Origin: G963667425 sp963667425 [NCBI: bacterium] | GTDB taxonomy: Bacteria > UBP6 > UBA1177 | Assembly (NCBI GenBank): GCA_963667425.1 | Contig: OY763407.1 | Span: 1,736,001-1,800,000 of the forward strand | Length of the DNA stretch: 64,000 bases | Reading direction: 5' to 3' | Part shown: positions 45,623 through 54,437 of the stretch, in pieces | Layout: each line of letters starts with the position of its first letter | Position numbering within the stretch: position 1 is the first letter of the stretch | The notes under the pieces: model-generated | Seen by the model: only the letters and a program-made list of their open reading frames with translations | Told to the model about the DNA's origin: nothing | Databases searched by the model: none | Translations under genes and position numbers: made by a program

Positions 45623-45656
45623 TTTGCTCCTCCGTTATAAAAAAATCTTACTTAAA

Positions 45657-45685
45657 AGAATACTACTATAAAGGATAAACATCAA
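45657..45685 (-). promoter_or_regulatory. Candidate promoter of the thioesterase gene
   Basis: Minus-strand TTGATG (45680-45685), 17 bp, TATTCT (45657-45662). Confidence 0.4.
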
Positions 45686-45729
45686 AAATAATTTAAGAAT
45701 AGTTGGGGAAAGAAATTTTTCTTTTATTC

Positions 45730-48700
45730 TCAGGCTTTAGCTTTTTTAACAAATATCTTATCAAGACCAATTGTTCCCTCTAGTTCTTTAAGATATTTTT
45801 TAGAAGAAATTTTCTGCAAAGTTATTTCAGCTACTTCAAGACGTGAATTAAGATCCAGCTCTGTAACAATAGAAATATTTATAGGATCAGATATAAAATC
45901 TTTAAGATATTTAACATGTCCAGCCCACAGTTTTTCATCATGTTTTTGTTTTAACTGCAATCTTTCTTTATACCAATCCGAACTTATAACATATTCTCTT
46001 GTAAACATTTTACGTAATTCAGGATCTGAAATATCCTTTCCTTCATAACTACCATAGGCCATAATATGAAGCAGAACTTTTAACGGAGGCACAGCATATT
46101 CCACACTTCCATCTTCAAAATACATAAGAGCAGTTTTTTTCTGTGCTTCAACAATGTTGTTAATTCCATCAACAAAATCTTCCATGCTCTGAAGCTCAGG
46201 TTTTAACATTTCAGGAGTAAAAACTCTGGCAGGTTCTTCAAAAACTTTACCAAAAAACCTGAAAACAAAACTTTCAGTTATTCTGTAACCAAGTCTGCTT
46301 GCACAAACTTTTTTCCCTTCGTATTCAAAATCTTCAAGTTTTTCCAGCGCATTTACTTTTATAAGTTCATTTGGATCCTTATCCTTTCGCATCATTCTAC
46401 ACCAGAGCTCAGGAATAAGAATACTAATATCATGATCTATTCTATAGTTTGGACCAACATAACCGGCAGGAGTACTGTAGCCGTGATAGCCGGTAAGAAT
46501 ATATGAAAGAAGCGCATTGTTGAGATCTGTTGTAGGAACCAGCATGTTAAATGGACCTTTAGTAAGAGCACCTTCAGAACCTGCACCAGTAGTTGATGGA
46601 GACTTTCCAGTAAGGCTGCATATAAAATCCATTAAAAATTCGGGATATTCCTGATAATGAATAGGATTATAAACACAAAGAGGTCTTATTCCGGCTTTTT
46701 TATCAGGAGGATTATTTTTTCTTCCGGGCAATACATCATTAACAGGGAAAAGAACAGGCGCATCAGCATCAAGTTTTCTGTAAAGCTTTTCACCTATTTC
46801 AGCAAGATATTTATCCAGAGGCTTTGAAAATGCAGGATTTCTCTGAAGATATCTCGGATTTCCGGATCTTTTTCCATCAGCAAGAACTCTTGGATGTGAA
46901 GGTGAAATGAAATAACGAAACTCATTATCTGTTGCACCCATTTTAATAAGTTCCTTGACAGGTTCTGTATACTGATCAAAAGCAATAGCATCTTCAAGAA
47001 GTTCTTTTCCATCTTCTGCTGTAAGCGGTTCATAGTTACTTATGAAAGTATTTAAACTGCTGTCTGAAAGATCTTTTTCCGCCTCTTTATCATAACCTCT
47101 GTGAATAGCCTCATCAGGTCTCTGGAAAAAAAGTTTTTCACAGTTCTGAACAAATTTAGCACTTTGCCCAGCATAATTCGGGTTAAGCCCTTTAACTCTA
47201 TCAACAGGAAGAACAGTTGAAGCTGAAATATCATCTTCCATCTGAACTTTTGCAGCTGCTATAAAATCAGGTCTTAAAGAGTGCATATACCAGGCATTAT
47301 CTTTTGTAAACCCTACTCTAAGATAGGAAGAAACGACTTTTCTATTATCAGATATAAGAGTATGGCCTTTTCTGCCGTTCATAAAGTCAACAGAGAAAAA
47401 CTCCTCCCAGTCAAGATTGGGAAAAAGTCTGGTAATCTGTTTAATTCTAATTATAAGAGCTTTAATATGTTCAGGAATACCTTCAAGGAACTTACGATAT
47501 TCTTCAGTATGACTTTCATGCGGAGTAAGAAGCTTTATTACAGAACCAAGGCTTCTTTCCGGACTTAAAAGAGGTCTTGATTTCTTGCTTCTCATCTCTT
47601 TACTGTTCCATCTTTTTGAAAAATCATACTTTATTATTTTTCTCGCTATTTCAAAATCTTTATCTATATCATCAATAAAAAAGTTACCATAGTTAATGGC
47701 ATTTAAAAGAGATTTTGATATTTCGGACTTTCCGCCACCTGAAACTGTACTCGGTTTATGAAGAAGATGACCTTCACAGTTTGTAAGGACAATTCTCCAT
47801 TCAGGAGCAAAAGGATGTTTTTCCATCTGGAATTTCTGACCACTGGGTGCAACATAAAAATGGTCAGGAAGAAGTTTCAGTTTTTCAATCTTACCGTTAT
47901 ACATCCATGAAACCGAAGAATCTTCAATTTTAAGAACAGCATTTTCAGGAATATAAATAATGTCGGAATATTTCTTGTCCACACCATAATTTTCAGGTTT
48001 AAAATCAATAATATCCTGATACTTGGATTTCATCTCATCAAAAGTAAGTGGATCATGATACCATGAATAATAGGTTCTAACCTCAACTGTACGTCCGCAA
48101 TTCTTTCTTAAAAATGCAAGTGTACCGCCGGAGTGCTCCTCTTCCACTCCACCAAAAAGATTGGCAGAATAGCTTATCATTGTTTTAATTTCTTTCTTAG
48201 AGTACCCAAAATAGTTATCAGCAATAATAGTTACAGCAACGCCTGAATCATTTCTGCATGTAATTTTAAAAGGCTGACCTTCATTATAAAGCTCATCTTC
48301 ATCTTTCCAGCACATTCCATCTCTGCGTCTTCTTTCCGAAGCATCTTCCCAGTTTGGAAGTCCAAGATCTTTTTTCTTAAGATGTATTAAATGAGGTGCA
48401 AGAATAATGCAGCCGGTATGACCTGTCCAATGCTCAACATCAAGGGCGGCATCATTTTTGAAAAGGTATGGATTTCCGCCATTACCAAAAATAGACTCAA
48501 CAAAATCAAGATTACTTACAAGAGCTCCGGGAGCAAAAAATCTTATTTCCATAGATTTTTCTTTTTCCACACCTGGAACTTCAGGACTTACAACAGGTCT
48601 CAAAAGGAGAGAAACAAAAAGATTAGCTTTTCTCTCCTGATCTGAAGTAAAAGGAAGTTCGAGAAGTTCTTCAGGAGGATTTAAAGCAGCATTTAAAAGA

Positions 48701-49242
48701 TTTGCAAAAACTATTTTTGGTACAGATTTTTTATCAGGAGGAACAGGAAGACCTCCTGAAACGACATGAAAAGTTCCTTTTGTAGTCCTTCTGTCATGTT
48801 TAGGATTATGTAAAATACCCTGTCTTATTCTATATGATTTTATATGCGGATTAATATATTCATCCCTATCTGGAGGCATACTGAGTTCTCTTGCCATTCC
48901 AGGTTCATCGATAACAAGAGAATCTGTTGGAATACGAATTGATTTATCATATTCTATATCTTTCAGATAATCATTAAGAAATGCCTGAATACGTAAATCC
49001 ACAGGATTTATTATCTGACCTGAAAGAAGTCTTATCTTCTCTCTATAATTTGCAAGAAGATTTTCAGTGAGCTTAATAAACTCATCATCACTCATATTTT
49101 TACTATCACCGGCACTGAATTCCTTAGAATAAATAGGCATATTCATAGAAGCCAGTTTCATATTTATATATCGTATAAGGTCTTTTCTCTTTTTACGTTT
49201 TTCTCTATCCATTTTGATTCTGTCCTGATTTAATTCGTTCAT
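45730..49242 (-). CDS. PPi-type phosphoenolpyruvate carboxykinase (probable)
   Basis: This 1170-residue protein matches my memory of the PPi-dependent PEPCK family (Entamoeba, Propionibacterium, some anaerobes), which interconverts oxaloacetate plus pyrophosphate with PEP, CO2 and phosphate. Visible landmarks are a P-loop-like STVSGGGKSE (Lys near residue 505) and, near residue 900, the block SPSTTGAGSEGALTKGPF, with TGYHGYSTPAGYVGP following. The length agrees with the family (about 1100-1200). The start is ATG 49242 (GGGAGG upstream); 37 earlier codons lack a ribosome site. No ordinary ATP- or GTP-PEPCK is seen nearby. A search is needed to make this certain. Confidence 0.75.
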   Translation of the reverse strand: MNELNQDRIKMDREKRKKRKDLIRYINMKLASMNMPIYSKEFSAGDSKNMSDDEFIKLTENLLANYREKIRLLSGQIINPVDLRIQAFLNDYLKDIEYDKSIRIPTDSLVIDEPGMARELSMPPDRDEYINPHIKSYRIRQGILHNPKHDRRTTKGTFHVVSGGLPVPPDKKSVPKIVFANLLNAALNPPEELLELPFTSDQERKANLFVSLLLRPVVSPEVPGVEKEKSMEIRFFAPGALVSNLDFVESIFGNGGNPYLFKNDAALDVEHWTGHTGCIILAPHLIHLKKKDLGLPNWEDASERRRRDGMCWKDEDELYNEGQPFKITCRNDSGVAVTIIADNYFGYSKKEIKTMISYSANLFGGVEEEHSGGTLAFLRKNCGRTVEVRTYYSWYHDPLTFDEMKSKYQDIIDFKPENYGVDKKYSDIIYIPENAVLKIEDSSVSWMYNGKIEKLKLLPDHFYVAPSGQKFQMEKHPFAPEWRIVLTNCEGHLLHKPSTVSGGGKSEISKSLLNAINYGNFFIDDIDKDFEIARKIIKYDFSKRWNSKEMRSKKSRPLLSPERSLGSVIKLLTPHESHTEEYRKFLEGIPEHIKALIIRIKQITRLFPNLDWEEFFSVDFMNGRKGHTLISDNRKVVSSYLRVGFTKDNAWYMHSLRPDFIAAAKVQMEDDISASTVLPVDRVKGLNPNYAGQSAKFVQNCEKLFFQRPDEAIHRGYDKEAEKDLSDSSLNTFISNYEPLTAEDGKELLEDAIAFDQYTEPVKELIKMGATDNEFRYFISPSHPRVLADGKRSGNPRYLQRNPAFSKPLDKYLAEIGEKLYRKLDADAPVLFPVNDVLPGRKNNPPDKKAGIRPLCVYNPIHYQEYPEFLMDFICSLTGKSPSTTGAGSEGALTKGPFNMLVPTTDLNNALLSYILTGYHGYSTPAGYVGPNYRIDHDISILIPELWCRMMRKDKDPNELIKVNALEKLEDFEYEGKKVCASRLGYRITESFVFRFFGKVFEEPARVFTPEMLKPELQSMEDFVDGINNIVEAQKKTALMYFEDGSVEYAVPPLKVLLHIMAYGSYEGKDISDPELRKMFTREYVISSDWYKERLQLKQKHDEKLWAGHVKYLKDFISDPINISIVTELDLNSRLEVAEITLQKISSKKYLKELEGTIGLDKIFVKKAKA

Positions 49243-49295
49243 AACAACCTCCCGACCTGAATAAATAAAAAAATTTTTGCAAGATCGAACTCTAT

Positions 49296-49323
49296 ATAAT
49301 ACTTTATGCTCATTTTTTTGCAA
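49296..49323 (-). promoter_or_regulatory. Candidate promoter of the PEPCK gene
   Basis: Minus-strand TTGCAA (49318-49323), 16 bp, TATTAT (49296-49301), about 54 bases before the start. Confidence 0.45.
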
Positions 49324-49448
49324 AAAAAAGCACAACACTTTCATAAAGAGCAAAAAGAGTTTATATACTGATAGAAAAAGAATTTAAAAAATAAAATGCA
49401 GCATATATTGTTGAAATAAAAATATTAAGAATTGATTAAAAAAATATA

Positions 49449-49757
49449 TTATTTATTGATTTTACCCTTAAGAGATGCAGTAGGTCTAAAAACAACATTT
49501 CTTTTAGCAGGAATAGAAATCTCTTCACCTGTTCTTGGATTACGACCTTTTCTGGCAGGTCTTTCACTTATTTTAAGAGCACCAATACCATTAAGAGAAA
49601 CCCTTTCGCCGGCAGCAAGAGTTTTTTCGACTATATCAACAAAAATCTCATAAGCATCTTTTGCCATAGCTGAAGTAAGAAAAATCTCTTTATCTGCAAG
49701 AGATTCTTTAAAAAGTCTGATAAAACCGGCTTTTGTTGTTGCAACCTTGTTAGACAT
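49449..49757 (-). CDS. hup: HU/IHF-family DNA-binding protein
   Basis: The 102-residue protein has the HU fold: helices 1-2 (TKAGFIRLFKESLA...AYEIFVDIVEKTLAAGERVSLNGIGALKI), the RPARKGRNPRTGEEI beta-arm with the conserved Pro that kinks DNA, and the closing VVFRPTASLKGKIN. ATG 49757 follows GGAGGG. It is monocistronic with its own promoter. Confidence 0.95.
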   Translation of the reverse strand: MSNKVATTKAGFIRLFKESLADKEIFLTSAMAKDAYEIFVDIVEKTLAAGERVSLNGIGALKISERPARKGRNPRTGEEISIPAKRNVVFRPTASLKGKINK

Positions 49758-49769
49758 TTGTCCCTCCAA

Positions 49770-50129
49770 TTTAGAAGTTATTTAAAAGAAAGTAACATTG
49801 GAATGATAAAAGCGATTTGGCAAATGTCAACTATTTTTTGATATTTTTTTATCATTTGTAATAAAAAATATAATATAATATATTAATTTTTAAATGATAA
49901 AAGACAGATTCAGTCATAAAAACATAAAAATTAGCAATCAAAGCATCTTAATAATCTAGAAAAATCTTCTTTTTTTGCATAAGGTACAATTTAATCTTCC
50001 AAACATCATTAATTTAAACTAATAAACAAGACGTAGCTATAAAAACAACAAGACACCTGCTTAAAAAAACTCGCTGAAGCATGAAACATTGATTGCAAAA
50101 AACATGAATATATCAATATAATAAAGCTG
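49770..50129. other. Intergenic region between the HU gene and the TPR lipoprotein
   Basis: Apart from the HU promoter, this AT-rich stretch has no gene, RNA or strong hairpin that I can see. Confidence 0.6.
49803..49830 (-). promoter_or_regulatory. Promoter of the HU gene
   Basis: Minus-strand TTGACA (49825-49830), 16 bp, TATCAT (49803-49808). Confidence 0.65.
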
Positions 50130-51134
50130 TTAGATTTTAAGCATTGCGGCAGCGAGTTCTTCTAAAGAGGCAAATTCTTTACCCGTTGAAAGCTCTTTTA
50201 CTGAAGTAGCAGTACAAACAATATCTGCTTCCTTAAACTCTGAAACACTTTTAATTCCTGCCTTTAAAGCTCCTTTATCAAGATAAACCATAAAAGTCAT
50301 TTCAGAATATTTCTTTACATATATGGGAACAGGCTTTGATTCATCTTTTAATATTCCACTGACAATAATTTTCTCGGCATCACCAAATTTTTCAAGAGCA
50401 AAAAAAGCCTTAAGTTTTTCCTTAGAAAACTCTTTATCATTAAGTTTGTTTTTCTCAATAATAGAAAGTACATCATCATAATGGGCAAGCTTGTTTCCAA
50501 GATTTAAAAGATTTAAAATCAGCTCTTTATCACCTGAAGGCATTACATTCCTGAGATTCCATGCTTCTTCATTTTTTTCTTCATTTACAAGCGTATAAAA
50601 AAGAGCTGAAACTGCATCAGGTGATTTCGGATTACTTTTAAGAACATTTTTATAAAACTGCTCTGCCTGCTTATAAATTCCATCTTTATATTTAACACTT
50701 CCCATAAAATAATTTGCACCTTCATGAAGTGGTTCAATCTTAAGAGTTTTAGACATAAAATTAATAGAAATGTCCCTCTCATCCATAGAATAGTAAATAA
50801 GACCGAGGTTAAAATATGATTCTGCCTCTTTTATCTGAGCATCTGCCGATTTAATAAAAAGAGAAACAGCCTCTGTAGTTTCTCCCATATTCATTGCCGA
50901 AAGAGCTTTATAAAAAACAGCATCATCAACTTTAGATTCACTGAAAGCGTCATATGCGGATTTAAAATTACCTTCCATTAAAGCCTTTTCTCCGCTTAAA
51001 TATGCTACATCCTTAGACTTTGTATTCACTTTCAATAGTTCCATATTTGCAGCATCAGTATTAGACTGTCTGGTCTCAAGAGTTGAACATGAAACTGCAA
51101 AAAATACTGATAAAATAACAATTAAATACTTCAT
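50130..51134 (-). CDS. TPR-repeat lipoprotein
   Basis: The 334-residue protein has a lipobox (AVSCS, Cys16) and several tetratricopeptide-like helix pairs (AYLSGEKALMEGNFKSAYDAF..., FNLGLIYYSMDERDISINFM, ANYFMGSVKYKDGIYKQAEQFYK) over residues 40-260. Such proteins serve as scaffolds in envelope machines, for example secretion or gliding. It follows the thioredoxin-like gene by 2 bases, so the two share a transcript. Confidence 0.85.
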   Translation of the reverse strand: MKYLIVILSVFFAVSCSTLETRQSNTDAANMELLKVNTKSKDVAYLSGEKALMEGNFKSAYDAFSESKVDDAVFYKALSAMNMGETTEAVSLFIKSADAQIKEAESYFNLGLIYYSMDERDISINFMSKTLKIEPLHEGANYFMGSVKYKDGIYKQAEQFYKNVLKSNPKSPDAVSALFYTLVNEEKNEEAWNLRNVMPSGDKELILNLLNLGNKLAHYDDVLSIIEKNKLNDKEFSKEKLKAFFALEKFGDAEKIIVSGILKDESKPVPIYVKKYSEMTFMVYLDKGALKAGIKSVSEFKEADIVCTATSVKELSTGKEFASLEELAAAMLKI

Positions 51135-51136
51135 AA

Positions 51137-51664
51137 CTAAAGCTCCAAGAATTTCTTCATCTCTACATAATCATGTTTACCGTTTGCCGTATCTTTAACG
51201 TTTCCATTCTCATCAATATAAAAAGATGCAGGAAGAAGAACACCTGAATCTCTCAAAGCTTCAGGAGCCTGGAAAACCTCAAAAGAGACCTTATTCTTTT
51301 CCATAATCTCCTTTATTTTAGCCGGCATCGGATCAAATGAAAATGTCACAACAACAAGTTTACCATCAAAATCCTTTTTAAGTTTCTCAAAATCAGGAAA
51401 CATTTCAATACATGGAATACACCACGAAGCCCAGAAATCAACAAGAACCTTTTTTCCTTTATACTGACTGAAATCAACATTTGCACCATTTTGAAAAGAT
51501 TTGAAATTAAAAGAAGAAATATTTTTCCCCTTTTCAAAACTTTCATCAGAAATCACATCAAGTTTTGGCACATCAATAGCTGTGACCGGCTCTGAAACTG
51601 CTTTTTCTTTATTGCATGAAACCAGAGCAAGAACAATCACAAAAATAAACAGAAGCTGCTTCAT
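51137..51664 (-). CDS. Thioredoxin-fold lipoprotein (TlpA/ResA-like)
   Basis: The 175-residue protein has a lipobox (LVSCN, Cys17) and a TlpA-like thioredoxin domain with the redox motif WASWCIPC (about residues 79-86), KVLVDFWASW before it and a cis-Pro in LLPASFYID. It probably reduces disulfides or carries out thiol exchange in the periplasm. It is the first gene of a two-gene operon with the TPR lipoprotein. Confidence 0.9.
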   Translation of the reverse strand: MKQLLFIFVIVLALVSCNKEKAVSEPVTAIDVPKLDVISDESFEKGKNISSFNFKSFQNGANVDFSQYKGKKVLVDFWASWCIPCIEMFPDFEKLKKDFDGKLVVVTFSFDPMPAKIKEIMEKNKVSFEVFQAPEALRDSGVLLPASFYIDENGNVKDTANGKHDYVEMKKFLEL

Positions 51665-51697
51665 AAAAATCCTCCATTACTAAAATAAAGCTTATCA

Positions 51698-51725
51698 AGT
51701 ATAATAATAACCGCTTTTAAATCAA
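51698..51725 (-). promoter_or_regulatory. Promoter of the TlpA-like operon
   Basis: Minus-strand TTGATT (51720-51725), 16 bp, TATACT (51698-51703). Confidence 0.55.
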
Positions 51726-51748
51726 CTATGATTAAAGAGCAGTTTAAA

Positions 51749-51776
51749 TTTACATAAAATTAAGTTTAAATATAAT
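51749..51776 (+). promoter_or_regulatory. Promoter of the DegT-type aminotransferase gene
   Basis: TTTACA (51749-51754), 16 bp, TATAAT (51771-51776). Confidence 0.55.
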
Positions 51777-51814
51777 TTTTAAGCATTTTATTAAACACGT
51801 TCACGGAGAAAATC

Positions 51815-52924
51815 ATGAAAATACCATTTCTTGACCTTTCAGGATTATATGAAGATATACGAGAAGAAATAAACTTAAAAATAAATGACCTTTTAGACAG
51901 AACTCAATTTGTAGGCGGCAAAGAAGTAGATTCTTTTGAAGAAAAGTTCGCAACATATTGTGGAACAAAACATGTCTGTGGATGCGGAAACGGAACCGAT
52001 GCGCTATTTCTGGCACTAAAAGCTCTCGGAATAAAAAAAGGAGACACCGTTGTAACGATACCTGCAACATTCATTGCAACAACAGAAACAATAACAGCTG
52101 TAGGAGCAGACATAGCATTTGTTGATGTTGACGAAACAAGAACAATGTCCCCGATTCTTCTTGAAAAATTCCTTGAAAAAAATGCAGAAAAAATGAACGT
52201 AAAATGCATTATTCCAGTCCATCTTTACGGACACATGAGTGATATGCCCAAAATAATGGAAATAGCAGAAAAATATAACCTTAAAGTTCTCGAAGACTGC
52301 GCACAGGCACATGGAGCTGAAATTAATGGAAAAAAAGCAGGAAGTTTTGGAAACATTGGAAGCTTCTCATTTTATCCGGGAAAAAATTTAGGCGCATTTG
52401 GTGACGGAGGTGCACTGGTAACTTCAGATGATGAATTATTTAAAAAAATTAAAATGCTCACAAATCACGGAAGATGGAACGCAAAATATGTTCATGAAGA
52501 GGAAGGTTTCAACTCAAGACTTGACACGATTCAGGCTGCCATTCTTGAAATAAAACTCAAATATCTCGACAAATGGAACTCCCACAGAATAAAAACAGCT
52601 GCACTTTACAGAAAACTACTTAAAAACACCGTTGAAACACCAGAAGAAAGAGAAGAAAAAGCTCACGTATATCACATTTTTGGAATACTTACGGAAAAAA
52701 GAGATGAACTTGCGGCATACCTTAAAGAAAACGGTATATCAACCGGAATCCACTACCCGCTGCCACTTCATCTTCAGCCAGCATATAAACGATTAGGATA
52801 TTCAAAAGGAGATTTTCCGTTATCAGAAAAACTTGGAGAGCAGGAACTATCTCTTCCAATGTGGCCGCAGATAACCGAAGAAGAAGTTAACGAAGTTGTA
52901 AGAGTTATAAAAGAGTTTATTTAA
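51815..52924 (+). CDS. DegT/DnrJ/EryC1-family aminotransferase
   Basis: The 369-residue PLP enzyme has the sugar-aminotransferase pattern: GNGTDAL at the phosphate site, PVHLYG, EDCAQAHGA, the PLP lysine in FSFYPGKNLGAFGDGG, and NSRLDTIQAAIL. Relatives move an amino group to a nucleotide-linked keto sugar (for example the QuiNAc4N or Qui3N pathways). It stands alone on the + strand, apart from the main polysaccharide cluster at 60690. Sugar substrate unknown. Confidence 0.9.
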   Translation: MKIPFLDLSGLYEDIREEINLKINDLLDRTQFVGGKEVDSFEEKFATYCGTKHVCGCGNGTDALFLALKALGIKKGDTVVTIPATFIATTETITAVGADIAFVDVDETRTMSPILLEKFLEKNAEKMNVKCIIPVHLYGHMSDMPKIMEIAEKYNLKVLEDCAQAHGAEINGKKAGSFGNIGSFSFYPGKNLGAFGDGGALVTSDDELFKKIKMLTNHGRWNAKYVHEEEGFNSRLDTIQAAILEIKLKYLDKWNSHRIKTAALYRKLLKNTVETPEEREEKAHVYHIFGILTEKRDELAAYLKENGISTGIHYPLPLHLQPAYKRLGYSKGDFPLSEKLGEQELSLPMWPQITEEEVNEVVRVIKEFI

Positions 52925-54278
52925 AGTAAATATCGACAAGTTTTTCAGCAATACCAACATAAGTTTCAGGAGTCAGCTCCTTCATTCTCTTCTTTGCATC
53001 TTTAGGAACCTTTTCAAGAGTATCAATAAAAGAGCTAAGTTCATCTAAAGACATTCTTTTGCCTCTTGTAAGCTCTTTAAGTTTTTCATAAGGGTTTTCC
53101 TCACCGTAAAAACGCATAAGAGTCTGAATAGGTTCAGCAAGAAGCTCAGGATTTGCTTTAAGATCTGCAAGCATGGTTTCTGCATGAATTTCAAGCTTTG
53201 AAAGTCCTTTTAAAAGTGAAGAAATTCCCATTGAAAGGTAGGCAAAACAGCTTCCAAGATTTCTGAGTGCAGTTGAATCGGTAAGATCTCTCTGGAATCT
53301 TGAATTTAAAAGTTTAACAGCAAGATGCTCCATAAGAGAAATACCAAGCCCCAGATTGCCTTCTGAGTTTTCAAAATCTATAGGATTAACCTTATGCGGC
53401 ATAGTTGAACTGCCAACCTCACCGGCTTTTGTCTTCTGTTTAAAGTAACCGAAACTGATGTAGCCCCAGAAATCCTTATCAATATCTGTCATAATAGCAG
53501 AAAGACGTATCATCGAATGCAGAATCGCTGAAATATAACCGTAATGATTAATCTGAGTTGACCAGATAAGAGGCTTTATTCCAAGATTGGAAGAGATAAA
53601 CTGAGCAGAAAGAGAAATCCAGTCAACATCTGGAAAAACAAAAGCGTGAGCATTAAAATTTCCAGTCGCACCGTTCATTTTACCTTCGGTAACAAGTGAT
53701 TCAAGCAATTCAATTTCAGATTTAAGTCTTGAAGCAAAAACAATAAACTCTTTGCCAACAGTTGTAGGAGAAGCAGGCTGACCGTGAGTTCTACTAATCA
53801 TGGGGATACTTTTCCATTCTTTAGCCATTGTTTCAATTATATCAAGAAGCTCTTTAGCTTCATTTACAATAATATTCTTTCCTTTTTTTATCATCAAAGC
53901 ATAAGAAGTATTATTTATGTCCTCACTTGTGCATGAAAAATGAACCCACTCCTGAATATCTCCGAGATTGCGATTTACAAGCTCTTTTTTTATATAATAT
54001 TCAACAGCTTTTACATCATGGTTGGTTGTTTTTTCAATATTTTTAACCATCATGGCCGACTCTTCATTAAAACCGGCGGAAATCGAATCAATGCTCTTTA
54101 AATCCTGAGCAGAAAGTTTTCTTTCACCAAATTTATCATAAATAAATTTAAGCCATTCGATTTCAACGAAAACTCTATGCTTAATAAGAGCATATTCAGA
54201 AAAAACATCGGCAAACTGAACCGTTTTTGAAGAATATCTCCCGTCAATAGAAGTTACAGCTTTAAGAGAAGACATCAT
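52917..54278 (-). CDS. purB: Adenylosuccinate lyase
   Basis: PurB acts twice in purine synthesis, splitting SAICAR and adenylosuccinate. The 453-residue protein is of the longer E. coli type: LKAVTSIDGRYSSKT start, TSEDINNTSYALM, SRTHGQPASPTTVGKE with the catalytic His, and the signature GSSTMPHKVNPIDFENSEGN. Two in-frame ATGs (54278 and 54275) are possible. Its stop overlaps the aminotransferase stop by 8 bases (convergent). Confidence 0.95.
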   Translation of the reverse strand: MMSSLKAVTSIDGRYSSKTVQFADVFSEYALIKHRVFVEIEWLKFIYDKFGERKLSAQDLKSIDSISAGFNEESAMMVKNIEKTTNHDVKAVEYYIKKELVNRNLGDIQEWVHFSCTSEDINNTSYALMIKKGKNIIVNEAKELLDIIETMAKEWKSIPMISRTHGQPASPTTVGKEFIVFASRLKSEIELLESLVTEGKMNGATGNFNAHAFVFPDVDWISLSAQFISSNLGIKPLIWSTQINHYGYISAILHSMIRLSAIMTDIDKDFWGYISFGYFKQKTKAGEVGSSTMPHKVNPIDFENSEGNLGLGISLMEHLAVKLLNSRFQRDLTDSTALRNLGSCFAYLSMGISSLLKGLSKLEIHAETMLADLKANPELLAEPIQTLMRFYGEENPYEKLKELTRGKRMSLDELSSFIDTLEKVPKDAKKRMKELTPETYVGIAEKLVDIYFK

Positions 54279-54313
54279 TTACTCCATAATGTAAGATTTA
54301 CAAACGTCACGTG

Positions 54314-54341
54314 ATTATACAAAAAGAAAAGTGCGTTGCAA
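54314..54341 (-). promoter_or_regulatory. purB: Promoter of purB
   Basis: Minus-strand TTGCAA (54336-54341), 16 bp, TATAAT (54314-54319). Confidence 0.6.
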
Positions 54342-54370
54342 TAAATTGTAAAAGTAAAAAAAATAATTCT

Positions 54371-54398
54371 TTGATTTATAAAATCATAGAAATATAAT
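54371..54398 (+). promoter_or_regulatory. Promoter of the surface repeat protein gene
   Basis: TTGATT (54371-54376), 16 bp, TATAAT (54393-54398). Confidence 0.6.
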
Positions 54399-54437
54399 TC
54401 CTCAAGGTATTTTTGTAAACAGAAAACGGAGTTTTAG

